NCBI GenBank assembly: GCA_041485285.1
Contig: JBGPJF010000008.1
Location: 1-64,000, forward strand
Source: DATEUP01 sp041485285
Lineage (GTDB): Archaea; Thermoplasmatota; DTKX01; DATEUP01
Direction of reading: 5' to 3'
DNA: 64,000 nt
Every line of letters begins with the position of its first letter. Within the stretch, counting starts at the first letter, position 1. This document shows positions 33,211 through 42,548 of the stretch, piece by piece. The notes beneath the pieces are model-generated. The model was not told the DNA's origin and ran no database searches. It saw only the letters and a program-made list of their open reading frames with translations. The position numbers and the translations under genes are program-made.

Positions 33211-36200
33211 ATGGTTCCACGTTGGGGAGCGGTCGCGGCAATTGCAGGCGCCTTTGGGCTCGTCGCGATCGCCGCGATCCTTGCGGCACCGGCCGCTGCC
33301 GCCCCGCCCGCCACGGGCGACTGGAACATCACGGGCCCCGAGACCTACTCGAACCAAGTGATCACGCTCTCCAATGAGACCGACGGGATGGGAAACGCCA
33401 CGCTCTGGGGAAACGTGACGATTCTCCCCGGCGCTTCGCTCACGTTCCAAAACGTCACGCTCGTGCTGCCTTTCCAGTCCACCCTCGACATCCAGGGGCG
33501 CGCCGACTTCGGCAACTCGACGATCGTCGGCGAGACCTGGAAGCTGTGGGTCCGCAACGACTCGGTGTTCGTCCGCGACAGGTTCGTCAATGCCACCTAT
33601 GGCGGCACCTCGATCGAAAACGCAAACAGCGTGTTCGACAACCTGACCTGGGACTGTGGCGGCAACTCGAACGGAGTCATCCACATCAAGCGGCCCATCG
33701 ACTTCCGCGACCACCTCCTGAAGGAGGGCTGCTCGATGTCGATCGAGCTTGCGACCCTCACGGTCAACAAGAACATCGAGTACACGCGGCTCACCATCCT
33801 CAACGCGAGCGGGGCCACGGGGATCACCTTCGGCGACTCGTCGCACACCGGGAACGTGCGCTTCGAGCTCCACAACCTCACGATCAACAACACGGGGTCA
33901 GGCTGGGGGATCTACATCGGCGCCACCGCCAACACGACCACGGTTTGGATTCATGACAGCTCCTTCGCGTACACCGGGTCGGCGGCCATCCGCGCGGACT
34001 CGACCCAGGCGCTCCTGCGCATCTGGCAGTGCAGCTTTGAGGGCGTGCTGCGCGCCGCGCGCATTAACGGCATCGCGGCGGGCACCGTCGTCGGGTACAT
34101 CGACAACATCTACGTGAACGGCACCACCGACAGCATCTACGCCGAAGATGCGACCTGGATCATCCACAACGCGACCGTGCTGAGCCCATCCCCGCAGTTT
34201 GCCGCGGGGCCCAACGGCCACATCAAGATCTGGGACAGCGCGGACAGCGCGTTCCTCTCCGACGCCCCCAGCGCCGGGGCCAGCATCGAGCACTTCATCC
34301 GCCTCGAAATGGCCGCCCCGACATGGCAGAACGCCATCCCGATCATCGGCAACCTCGTCACCCTGCTCGACTCGAACGGCGTCCCTGGGATGCTCGTGAA
34401 CGCGTCGACCTGGACGCCCCAAGAAATCGTATGGTGGGGGATGTACCCCAACAATGCGCGCGTCGACAACCGGCAGGTGCGGCCGGTCATCCAAGACGGC
34501 GGCACGACGTTCAACTGCACGCCGTCGGCGTTCTTCGTGACCCCGGGGATGGCGCTCACCTCCGTCACCTGCAACGACAACGCCCCCCCGACCATCGTCT
34601 TTGTGTCGCCCGCGTTCCCCCGGATCCAGAATTCCTCAACGATCAACGGGACGGCGCGCGTGGACGAGGCCGGCTCCGGGCTCAACACGGTCGAGTTCTC
34701 GCTGGACGGCTCCGCCTTCGGGCCCGTGACCTTTGCCCCTGGGGAGACGCGCAATTTCACGTTCTCGCGGGCACCTATGCCCGACGGCACGTACACGGTC
34801 ACCCTGAGGGCCATGGACCGCACGGGCAACGCGCGCGTCGTGATGAGCGGACGCTATGTCGTCGACACGGTGGCCCCCGGGCTCTCGTTCGACCCGCCGC
34901 CGCCAACGGTTGCGGCTTCGTCCAACTACACGTTCACCGGCGACACCGAGCCGAACACGAGCGTCGTGGTGGCGCGTGCCGGAGGCTTCTCGAACAGCAC
35001 CTTCTCGGGGGGAAACGGCCGGTTTGCCATCGGCGTCCTGCTCGAGGAAGGGCTCAACTCCTATACGCTGACGGCGCGCGACGCGGCAGGCAACGGCTTC
35101 TCGCTTTCCGCCTCGCTGCTTGTCGATACGCGCCCGCCGGCCCTTGCGGTCCTGCTCGATGGCGAGGCCCAGACGACGGCCCGTGAGGCGGCGCCGACGG
35201 TGCGCGTCGGGGGAACGGCCGAGGTCGGCGCCGAGGTGGCCGTGAACGGCCAGCTGGCAACACGGACAGGCGCCGCTTTCACCTTCGACCTGACCTTGCC
35301 GCGCGGACTTACGAACCTCACGGTCGTGGCCGTCGACGCGGCGGGCAATCGCGCGGAGTGGTTCGGGTTCGCCTACTACGACGACGGCGTCCCCACCCTG
35401 ACGTTGGAGGTCAATGGGGTGCCCGCTGCCTCGGGCGGGACCGTCGTTACGCGGTCGGGCTCGGCCTCGTTTGCCGGGACCGCGCAGGACGGCGACTCAG
35501 GGATTGCGTCGCTCATCGTAAACGGGCAGGCGGTGGCCGTGGACGGCGCGGGCCGCTACTCGACGGTCGTGGCGGTGCTTGAGGGGGACAACGTGCTGGT
35601 CGTGACCGCCTCGGACGCCGTTGGCAATACCGCCTCGATCACGGTCCATGTCCTGCGCGACGCGACGGCCCCCAGCGTTGCCCTGGCCCTCGACGCGGAT
35701 GGATCGCCCGTGGTCGTCGCCGGCGGCGAGAACTACACGGCCGGCGCCACCGTCAAGCTCATCGTCGTCGCCTCCGAGGCGGGCGCTGCGACCTTCGGGC
35801 GGGTGGCCCACGCGGTCGTTGCGGGCGAGAACGCCTTTATCGTGGACCTCGCCGAGGGCCGCAACTCCTTCACCGTGACCTTCGTCGACCTTGCAGGCAA
35901 CCCCGCCTTCCCGGCGAGCATCGTCATCGAGCGCAAGAGCAGTCCCCCGTCGCTCACGTTGAGCTCGCCGCTTGCCGACGCGTCCGTGGACACGGCGGTC
36001 GTCGAGGTCGTCGGCTCCACCGACCCCTTCTCGGTCGTGCACGTGAACGGCCAGGTCGCGGCGGTCTCGGCCACCGGAGAGTTCCGCACGACGGTGCCGC
36101 TCGCGCTTGGCAGCAACACCCTGCACGTCGAGGCACAGGACGCCCTTGGCAATTTGGCCTCGGCGAACCGGACCGTTACGCGCACCGCCCCGCCGCCTGC

Positions 36201-36438
36201 AACCATCAGTACCACCTCAGGCGGCCTCGGCGTGGAGAGCATGGTCCTGCTGGTTGTCGGGCTGGCAATCGGCGCCGGCGCAGGGATGTCCATGGGGCGG
36301 CGCGCTCGCGCGAGCGCACCGGCAGAAGGGCCGCCTGCCCCCGAACCCCTCGCCGCCAGCGCGAAGACTTACCAGAGCCCCGCGGTCGGCCAGCAGCGCG
36401 GCCCGAAGGGCCCGCGCGGGCCTTCGCCGCCGCAGTAG
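33211..36438 (+). CDS. Giant beta-helix/Ig-like surface protein with collagen-like cytoplasmic tail (paralog 1)
   Basis: 1075 residues from the ATG at 33211. Signal peptide (VAAIAGAFGLVAIAAILAAP) followed by the opening GDWNITGPETYSNQVITL. Residues to about 430 look like a right-handed parallel beta-helix (short repeats such as LTINNTGSGWGIYIG, IWQCSFEGVL) rich in N-glycosylation sequons. At least six Ig-like domains of about 90 residues follow, with DAAGN / DRTGNA / DALGN turns. A transmembrane helix (ESMVLLVVGLAIGAGAGMSM) and a cytoplasmic tail ending YQSPAVGQQRGPKGPRGPSP complete it. The whole protein is paralogous to the product of 39273-42545, and the tail is almost identical in both. 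Confidence 0.8.
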   Translation: MVPRWGAVAAIAGAFGLVAIAAILAAPAAAAPPATGDWNITGPETYSNQVITLSNETDGMGNATLWGNVTILPGASLTFQNVTLVLPFQSTLDIQGRADFGNSTIVGETWKLWVRNDSVFVRDRFVNATYGGTSIENANSVFDNLTWDCGGNSNGVIHIKRPIDFRDHLLKEGCSMSIELATLTVNKNIEYTRLTILNASGATGITFGDSSHTGNVRFELHNLTINNTGSGWGIYIGATANTTTVWIHDSSFAYTGSAAIRADSTQALLRIWQCSFEGVLRAARINGIAAGTVVGYIDNIYVNGTTDSIYAEDATWIIHNATVLSPSPQFAAGPNGHIKIWDSADSAFLSDAPSAGASIEHFIRLEMAAPTWQNAIPIIGNLVTLLDSNGVPGMLVNASTWTPQEIVWWGMYPNNARVDNRQVRPVIQDGGTTFNCTPSAFFVTPGMALTSVTCNDNAPPTIVFVSPAFPRIQNSSTINGTARVDEAGSGLNTVEFSLDGSAFGPVTFAPGETRNFTFSRAPMPDGTYTVTLRAMDRTGNARVVMSGRYVVDTVAPGLSFDPPPPTVAASSNYTFTGDTEPNTSVVVARAGGFSNSTFSGGNGRFAIGVLLEEGLNSYTLTARDAAGNGFSLSASLLVDTRPPALAVLLDGEAQTTAREAAPTVRVGGTAEVGAEVAVNGQLATRTGAAFTFDLTLPRGLTNLTVVAVDAAGNRAEWFGFAYYDDGVPTLTLEVNGVPAASGGTVVTRSGSASFAGTAQDGDSGIASLIVNGQAVAVDGAGRYSTVVAVLEGDNVLVVTASDAVGNTASITVHVLRDATAPSVALALDADGSPVVVAGGENYTAGATVKLIVVASEAGAATFGRVAHAVVAGENAFIVDLAEGRNSFTVTFVDLAGNPAFPASIVIERKSSPPSLTLSSPLADASVDTAVVEVVGSTDPFSVVHVNGQVAAVSATGEFRTTVPLALGSNTLHVEAQDALGNLASANRTVTRTAPPPATISTTSGGLGVESMVLLVVGLAIGAGAGMSMGRRARASAPAEGPPAPEPLAASAKTYQSPAVGQQRGPKGPRGPSPPQ

Positions 36439-36445
36439 GCGCGCG

Positions 36446-38143
36446 CTAGTGCAGCATCCGTTTGCGCGCGGGCGAACGCCGGCCGCCAGCAAGGGCCGGC
36501 ATATTCAGCCGCTCGCGCTTGGCGACCGCGATCGCTTCCTTGTACCCGGCATCCGCGTGGCGCACCACGCCGATGGCGGGGTCGGTATGCAGCACGCGCG
36601 CAAGCCGGCGGTCGGCCTCGTTGGTGCCGTCGGCAATCGCGTGCATCCCCGCGTGCGTGGAAAGCCCGATCCCCACGCCGCCGCCGTTGTGCAAGGACAC
36701 CATATCGGCCCCCGCCGCCGTGTTCAGCAGGGCATTCAACATCGGCCAGTCGGCCACCGCGTCCGACCCGTCGGCCATCCCCTCCGTCTCGCGGTAAGGC
36801 GAGGCCACCGACCCGCAGTCGAGGTGGTCGCGCGTGATCACAATCGGCGCGGCAATGGTGCCGTCCTTCACCAGCCCGTTGATTTCCTTGCCGAACTTGG
36901 CGCGCTCGCCGAGGCCCAGCCAGCACACGCGCGCGGGAAGCCCTTCCCACGGCAGGTGCTTGCGCGCAAGGCGGATCCATGTTGCAAGCTGCTTGTTCTT
37001 CGGGAACATTTCGAGCACCACGTCCTCGCTCTCGCGGATGTCCTCGGGGTCGCCCGAGACCGCGACCCACCGGAACGGCCCGCGCCCCTCGCAGAACATC
37101 GGCCGGATGTAGGCCACCACGAAACCGGGGTAGCCAAATGCCCCCGTGACCCCAGCCTTCTCGGCCTGGCCGCGCAAGTTGTTCCCGTAGTCGAAGGCGA
37201 CGGCCCCGCGCTTTTGCATCGCGAGGATCGCCTTGCAGTGGAGCGCCATCGACGCCATCGAGCGGCGCACATAGGCGCGCGGGTCGCTCTTGCGCAAACT
37301 CGCGGCTTCCTTCGGGGTAAGGCCCGTTGGGACATACCCATTGAGCTCGTCATGGGCGCTCGTCTGGTCCGTCACGACGTCGGGGATGGCGCCGCGCGCC
37401 AGGAGTTCCCCGGACACCTCGGCCGCGTTGGCCACCAGCCCCACGCTCACCGCCGACTTCTCCTTTTTGGCGCCCTGCACGACCTCGAGCGCCTCGTCCA
37501 AGTCCTCCGTGACGACCTGCACGAACCCGCGCGACTGCCGGCGCTCGGCGCGCGCCCGGTCGACCTCCACGATGAGCGCGGCGCCCCCGTTCATGGTGAC
37601 CGCGAGCGGCTGGGCTCCGCCCATCCCGCCGAGGCCGCCCGAGAGCACGAACCGCCCCGCGAGCGTGCCGTTGAAGTGCTTGCGCGCCACCGCCGCGAAC
37701 GTCTCGAAGGTCCCCTGGATGATCCCCTGCGTGCCGATGTAGGCCCACGAGCCGGCCGTCATCTGCCCGTACATCGTGAGCCCCGCCTTCTCGAGCTCGC
37801 GGAAATACTCCCAGTTCGACCAGCGGGGCACCAAGTGCGCATTTGCGATCAGCACGCGCGGCGCGTCTTCGTGCGTCTTGAACACGCCGACCGCGCGCCC
37901 CGACTGGATGAGGAGCGTCTCGTCCACCTCGAGGTCGCGCAGCGCCCCGACGATCGCGTCGAAGTCCTTCCAACTGCGCGCCGCGCGGCCCGTCCCGCCG
38001 TAGATGATGAGTTCCTCGGGGATCTCCGCGTTCTCGAGGTTGTTGTGCAGCATGCGCAGGATGGCCTCTTGGCGCCACCCCTTGCATGAAAGGTTGAGCC
38101 CGCGCGGCGAGCGCGGCACTACCATGCGCCTGCGCTCGGCCAT
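36446..38143 (-). CDS. hutU: Urocanate hydratase
   Basis: 565 residues, the full length of urocanase. Clear motifs: YGGTGRAARSW, FKTHEDAPRVLIANAHLVP, MYGQMTAGSWAYIGTQGI, SGGLGGMGGAQPLA and the active-site region GLPARVCWLGLGER. RDHLDCGSVASPYRETEGMA and NGGGVGIGLSTHAGM are also present. The enzyme uses tightly bound NAD+ as an electrophile and converts urocanate to imidazolone-propionate, the second step of histidine breakdown. No other hut gene (histidase, imidazolonepropionase) is in the window, so the pathway is split or incomplete here. The start at 38143 has GGTG a few bases upstream and a TATA-like GAAATAAGC further up (about 38163-38171). Confidence 0.95.
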   Translation of the reverse strand: MAERRRMVVPRSPRGLNLSCKGWRQEAILRMLHNNLENAEIPEELIIYGGTGRAARSWKDFDAIVGALRDLEVDETLLIQSGRAVGVFKTHEDAPRVLIANAHLVPRWSNWEYFRELEKAGLTMYGQMTAGSWAYIGTQGIIQGTFETFAAVARKHFNGTLAGRFVLSGGLGGMGGAQPLAVTMNGGAALIVEVDRARAERRQSRGFVQVVTEDLDEALEVVQGAKKEKSAVSVGLVANAAEVSGELLARGAIPDVVTDQTSAHDELNGYVPTGLTPKEAASLRKSDPRAYVRRSMASMALHCKAILAMQKRGAVAFDYGNNLRGQAEKAGVTGAFGYPGFVVAYIRPMFCEGRGPFRWVAVSGDPEDIRESEDVVLEMFPKNKQLATWIRLARKHLPWEGLPARVCWLGLGERAKFGKEINGLVKDGTIAAPIVITRDHLDCGSVASPYRETEGMADGSDAVADWPMLNALLNTAAGADMVSLHNGGGVGIGLSTHAGMHAIADGTNEADRRLARVLHTDPAIGVVRHADAGYKEAIAVAKRERLNMPALAGGRRSPARKRMLH

Positions 38144-38229
38144 GCACCTTGAAAAGGGCGCGCGCTTATTTCACGATTGGCGACCCCGGGGGCGCAAAGC
38201 TCCCGGGGCCGCGTTCCCTCGCCGCCTTC

Positions 38230-38925
38230 CTACGCGAGCGCGGCCGCCCTCGCCGGCATGAGCGAAACGCGCACGCTCACGGAGCCCGCGTCGTAGATCC
38301 CGTCGCCATCAGAATCGGCCGGCGTGCCCTGGCCGCCGCCGTTCTGGCCGCTGCCCTGGCCGTTGCCGGTGGAGGAGCCCGCGCCCTGACCGGCGCCCTG
38401 GCCCTGGCCGTTGCCTTGGCCGTTGCCCTGGCCGTTGCCCGTGCCGCTGCCCTGGCCGCCGCCGCCGGGCACGCCGGGGCCGCCGGGTTCCTGTCCGGGG
38501 CCGACGCCTCCGCAGCCGCCTTCTGCCGTTGGAACGCACGGCGGAACCTGGTCGGGGAAGAGCGGGTTCGGGTCCGTCGAGTCCATGATGCCATCATCGT
38601 CGGTGTCCGGGTTCGTCGGGTCGGTGCCCGCGACATACTCGCGGTAGTTGTCCCACCCGTCGTTGTCGGTGTCGAGGTAGTCGTCCGCGCGGTCGGCCGG
38701 GTTCAGGCCGAAGTGCGTTTCCCACCCATCGTTTGCCCCCCCGCCATCCGAGTCGGGGTTCGAGGGGTCGGTTCCTTGGAGGAACTCCTCGTAATTCGAG
38801 AGACCATCGCCGTCGGCGTCCCGCATTCCATCAAGCGGGTCGGTCGGGTCAAAGGCGCTTGCCGCGGGCGCAAGGGCAAGCAGGGCGATCAACAGTCCAG
38901 CTCCAACAGTCCGTCTTTTGTTCAT
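38230..38925 (-). CDS. Secreted calcium-binding (thrombospondin type 3-like) protein
   Basis: 231 residues from the ATG at 38925; a GTG 12 bases upstream is an alternative. Signal peptide (TVGAGLLIALLALAPAASAF), then type 3-like calcium-binding repeats: DADGDGLSNYEEFLQGTDPS, NPDSDGGGANDGWE, DTDNDGWDNYREYVAGTDPT, NPDTDDDGIMDSTDPN. A low-complexity stretch of Gly, Gln and Asn (GQGNGQGNGQGQG) of about 55 residues follows, and one more motif DSDGDGIYDAG. The end is hydrophobic and Ala-rich (VSLMPARAAALA) but too short for a membrane anchor. It is probably secreted and stabilised by Ca2+; partners unknown. Confidence 0.75.
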   Translation of the reverse strand: MNKRRTVGAGLLIALLALAPAASAFDPTDPLDGMRDADGDGLSNYEEFLQGTDPSNPDSDGGGANDGWETHFGLNPADRADDYLDTDNDGWDNYREYVAGTDPTNPDTDDDGIMDSTDPNPLFPDQVPPCVPTAEGGCGGVGPGQEPGGPGVPGGGGQGSGTGNGQGNGQGNGQGQGAGQGAGSSTGNGQGSGQNGGGQGTPADSDGDGIYDAGSVSVRVSLMPARAAALA

Positions 38926-39272
38926 GTTCAACACCAATCCACCGGCTTTCCGGCCCCATGCGTCCGTCCTGGTGCCGCGTGCGCTACCGCCGGCAGGCGT
39001 AGATTCTGCTCCCTTGGGAATGCAGGCTGTCCCGCGGACGGTCGGCGCACGCAGGCGCCTCGCCCTCCAGCCCTCTTAACCGCTCTCAGACGCCAGTCGA
39101 AGGGTCTCGAACATGCTTCGAACGATCTCAGACAGTCCTCGAACAGTCCCCGCTCGCCGCTTGGATGGGGGTTGACCTTCATTGGCCCGAACCAAAATGC
39201 TTGAAATAGCCCCCCCCGGATGGCCGGGGGTAGCGCGGCCCTGCTGGCTGCGCCTTATTGGGGGGTTGCCAG
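38926..39272. other. Divergent intergenic region with direct repeats
   Basis: No gene. It must carry the promoters of the calcium-binding protein gene (minus) and the surface-protein gene (plus). At 39085-39102 and 39127-39144 there are two related 18-bp direct repeats beginning CTCAGAC and ending TCGAA; TCGAAC also occurs at 39107 and 39118. These may be binding sites for a regulator. Confidence 0.4.
39201..39211 (+). promoter_or_regulatory. Shared promoter-like motif (3 of 3)
   Basis: TTGAAATAGCC, 62 nt before the ATG at 39273. It is followed by a GC hairpin (CCCCCGG ... CCGGGGG, about 39212-39230) in what would be the leader. Confidence 0.4.
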
Positions 39273-42200
39273 ATGCGCGTCAAAGCGCTGCTCTTGGGCT
39301 CAGCCGCGGGACTGCTTTTTGCCATCTGCGTGGCCGCCTTGGCCCAACCGGCCTCCGCGCTTACCATCATCACCGGCGATTGGGTGGTCTCGGGGGTCGA
39401 GTCCTACGCCAACGACACCATCCAGATCAACACGAACGGGTCGCAGGGCAACCTTTACATCCTGCCCGGCGGCGAACTCCACCTCTCCAACATCACCCTG
39501 ATTTTCCCCAACAACCGCACGCTCGACAACCAAGGGTACCTCGCCGTTGACAACAGCACGATCCGGGGCCCCAACTGGTTCTTTTACCTGCGCTCGGGCG
39601 CGGACCTGAACAATGTCAATATCCACAATGCGTCACGCAACACCGGCGGCGGCCTCTCGGGCACGGTTATCACGAACTCGAGCGTCAACCTGTACAACGT
39701 CCGCTGGGACTACTTCGTCGGGGGGTTCAACCAGGTGGAGTGGCAGGTCCATGTCCGCGTGATCATGGACTTCCGCAACAATTTCATCGGGCGGCGCGGC
39801 CAGCTGAGCTACGAACTGCCCACGATCTCAAGCGACGCAACCATCGACATCTCCAACAACCGCTTCCAGATGGGCGTCGGGTTCGGCGGGTTCGACCGCA
39901 CGGACGCGCTTGTCATCACCAACGCGCTCCACTCGGGGGCCGTGACCTTCGACATCCACGACAACAACTTCACCGACGGCAACGACCACATCCACTTCGG
40001 CTCCTCCTCGTCGAGCACGACCTACCTCATCCACGACGACGTGTTCGGCGCCCCCGGCAGCACCGCCGTGGAGATCGGGGACGGCGCGACGGGCGACCGC
40101 TTCGGCGGGATTGTCCGCATCTGGAACATCAGAATCACCGAGCCCAACCGCGGCCTGCGGATGTTCGGCGCCATCGGCGGAGGGATCGTGGGCACGGTCG
40201 AAAACATGACCATCATCCGGGCTGCCCCCAGCGGTAACCCCGATGTAGGGGTTGTGGCCAACGAGGCTACCTGGGAAGTGCGCAACTCCACGATCAGCAT
40301 GCGCTCGAACGACACGCAGTACCAGTCCGAGCAGAACGGCCACATCAAGGTCTGGGACACCATTGACCGCGCGCTCTCGGGCGTTTCGGTCATGCAGACG
40401 GGGGCAAGCGTCGAGCATTACGCGTTCCTCAATGTCGACGGGGCCCGCTGGCAAAACAGCATCACGATCACCAACGACCTCGTGCTCCTGCGCGAGGCCA
40501 CGGGGAACGTCAGCCTGACGATGGACCCGCAGAACTGGACGGCCCACGACATCGTCTGGTGGGGCCGCTACTACAACTCACCCCAAGTCGACAACCGCGA
40601 CCTGCGCCCGGAGATCGACGACGGCGGGCATGTCTTGGCCTGCGCGCCCTCGCCGTTTTTGGTCACCTCCCCCATGAGCCTTTTGTCCATCGTGTGCACC
40701 GACAACCTGCCGCCTACGATCACGATCGTCAAGCCCACGGCCAATTGGCTGCAGAACTCCTCGACGCTGGTGGGCAACGGGTCGGGCAGCGAATTCGGTT
40801 CCGGCATCAACACCTTCGAGTGGTCGCTCGACAACACCTCGTGGGGCCCGGTTACGCTCGGCCCCGGGCCGATGGACTGGCGCGTGTCCGCCTCGGGCCT
40901 CACCGATGGGGGCTACACGCTCTACTTGCGGGCCGTCGACCGCACGGGGCTTGCGACCTACCGGTCGGTGACGGGCCTGCGCATCGACCTCACGGCGCCC
41001 ACCCTCACCATCCCCGACCTCGTGAACTTCACCACCGATTTCCAGCTCAACATCTCGGGGGCCTCGGAGGCCTTTGCGAGCATCACCTATGTGCTCGGGG
41101 CCGCCCAGCCGGTCACGACCGTGGCCGGGGCGGATGGAAATTTCACGTTCCCGAACATTGCGCTGAGCGAAGGGCACAACACGCTGTGGGTCACCGCGGT
41201 CGACGCGGCGGGCAACTCCTTCGCTCTGCAGCGGAACATCACGGTGGACACGGTGGCCCCGTCGCTGCTCGTCGACCAGCCTCAGTACATGGTCACGCCC
41301 CAGAATTGGGTCGAGATCTCGGGGCTCTCGGAGGGCGACGCGACAGTCTTGGTCAACGGGCTCAGCGTTTCCCGCGGCGGGAGCGCGTTTACGATCCAGT
41401 TGCCGCTCACGCCCGGCGTAACCACGGTCACCGTGACGGCGACCGACCCCGCGGGCAACCGCGCGGTATGGTTCGGACAAGCGGTCTCCGACGCGGACTT
41501 GCCGGTCATCCAGGCCTCGATTGACACGGGCAACGTGACGCCCGGGGGCATCCCCGTGACGCGCGTGGGCTCGGTGCCGATCACGGGCACGATCACCGAC
41601 GCCACGACCGCGATCGCGCTCGTCACGATCAACGGGACCGCGTACGTCCTTGACGGCAGCCACGCGTTCCTCGTGTCGCTCCCCGTCGGCGAAGGGGACA
41701 CCGAAATCCGCATCAGCGCGACCGACCAGGCGGGCAACGTGGCGGTGAAGACCCTCCACGTGGTGCGGGACAGCACGGCCCCCCTTGGCGTCTCTTCGCT
41801 CGAGCAGGCCGACGCTCCGCTCGTCACGATCGGCGAGAGCCTCTACAGCCACGGCGACTTCGTCACCGTGGCGCTCGTCCTTACGGAAGACGGGACGGCG
41901 ACGGTGGCCGGCGAGACGCGCGCCGTGACCGCCGGCGCCAACAACTTCAACGTCACCCTCCACGAGGGGCTGAACACGATCTCAATCTCGTTCCTCGACC
42001 TGGCGGGCAACACCGGAGCGCCGCGCACCCTTGGGCTTTACCGCGACACGACGCCACCCCTGGTAACGATCGCGACTCCCGCCGAGGGCGCCGCGATCGA
42101 ATTCGACAGCACGCAGGTTTCGGGGGTTTCCGAATCCGGGGCCAACGTGACCGTGAACGGCGTGCGCGTGAGCATTTCCGGGACGGGCTTTACGACCACG

Positions 42201-42545
42201 GTGCAAGTCCCCGCGGGCGTTACCACGACCATCACGGCCGTGTCCATGGACGCGCTTGGCAACTCGGCGAGCGCCACCGTGAGCGTGACCCGCAAGGCGA
42301 CGACCGCCGCCGTCAACACGCCGGGCGAGGGCCTCGGCGGAATCCTGTTCCTCGTCCTTGGCGCCGCCGGAGGCCTTGCGGCCGGGTTCGTGATCGCCGG
42401 CAAGTCGAAGGCGCGCGACGAGGTGGACTCGGCGGATGCAATGGCGCCAACGACCGTCGCCGGCAGCACCCAGAATTACGAGAGCCCCTCGGTCGGCCAG
42501 CAGCGCGGCCCGAAGGGACCGCGCGGGCCTTCGCCCCCCCCGTGA
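39273..42545 (+). CDS. Giant beta-helix/Ig-like surface protein with collagen-like cytoplasmic tail (paralog 2)
   Basis: 1090 residues from the ATG at 39273. Same architecture as the 33211-36438 product. Signal peptide, opening GDWVVSGVESYANDTIQI, and a beta-helix region with many NxS/T sites. The conserved junction is DIVWWGRYYNSPQVDNRDLR (paralog 1: EIVWWGMYPNNARVDNRQVR). Then come NWLQNSSTLVGNG, five to six Ig-like domains with DAAGNSF / DPAGNRA / DQAGNVA turns, and a transmembrane helix (GGILFLVLGAAGGLAAGFVI). The tail ends YESPSVGQQRGPKGPRGPSP. The two genes lie 2.8 kb apart, separated by hutU and a calcium-binding protein gene, and probably arose by local duplication. Confidence 0.8.
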   Translation: MRVKALLLGSAAGLLFAICVAALAQPASALTIITGDWVVSGVESYANDTIQINTNGSQGNLYILPGGELHLSNITLIFPNNRTLDNQGYLAVDNSTIRGPNWFFYLRSGADLNNVNIHNASRNTGGGLSGTVITNSSVNLYNVRWDYFVGGFNQVEWQVHVRVIMDFRNNFIGRRGQLSYELPTISSDATIDISNNRFQMGVGFGGFDRTDALVITNALHSGAVTFDIHDNNFTDGNDHIHFGSSSSSTTYLIHDDVFGAPGSTAVEIGDGATGDRFGGIVRIWNIRITEPNRGLRMFGAIGGGIVGTVENMTIIRAAPSGNPDVGVVANEATWEVRNSTISMRSNDTQYQSEQNGHIKVWDTIDRALSGVSVMQTGASVEHYAFLNVDGARWQNSITITNDLVLLREATGNVSLTMDPQNWTAHDIVWWGRYYNSPQVDNRDLRPEIDDGGHVLACAPSPFLVTSPMSLLSIVCTDNLPPTITIVKPTANWLQNSSTLVGNGSGSEFGSGINTFEWSLDNTSWGPVTLGPGPMDWRVSASGLTDGGYTLYLRAVDRTGLATYRSVTGLRIDLTAPTLTIPDLVNFTTDFQLNISGASEAFASITYVLGAAQPVTTVAGADGNFTFPNIALSEGHNTLWVTAVDAAGNSFALQRNITVDTVAPSLLVDQPQYMVTPQNWVEISGLSEGDATVLVNGLSVSRGGSAFTIQLPLTPGVTTVTVTATDPAGNRAVWFGQAVSDADLPVIQASIDTGNVTPGGIPVTRVGSVPITGTITDATTAIALVTINGTAYVLDGSHAFLVSLPVGEGDTEIRISATDQAGNVAVKTLHVVRDSTAPLGVSSLEQADAPLVTIGESLYSHGDFVTVALVLTEDGTATVAGETRAVTAGANNFNVTLHEGLNTISISFLDLAGNTGAPRTLGLYRDTTPPLVTIATPAEGAAIEFDSTQVSGVSESGANVTVNGVRVSISGTGFTTTVQVPAGVTTTITAVSMDALGNSASATVSVTRKATTAAVNTPGEGLGGILFLVLGAAGGLAAGFVIAGKSKARDEVDSADAMAPTTVAGSTQNYESPSVGQQRGPKGPRGPSPPP

Positions 42546-42548
42546 CCC

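Noticed and set aside
38340..38470. A CRISPR-like or regulatory repeat in the GGCCGTTGCCCTG-rich stretch
   Set aside because: It is a coding low-complexity region (Gly-Gln-Asn repeats) of the calcium-binding protein, with no spacers.
36446..38925. A histidine-degradation (hut) operon
   Set aside because: Only urocanase is present; the neighbouring genes encode surface proteins.
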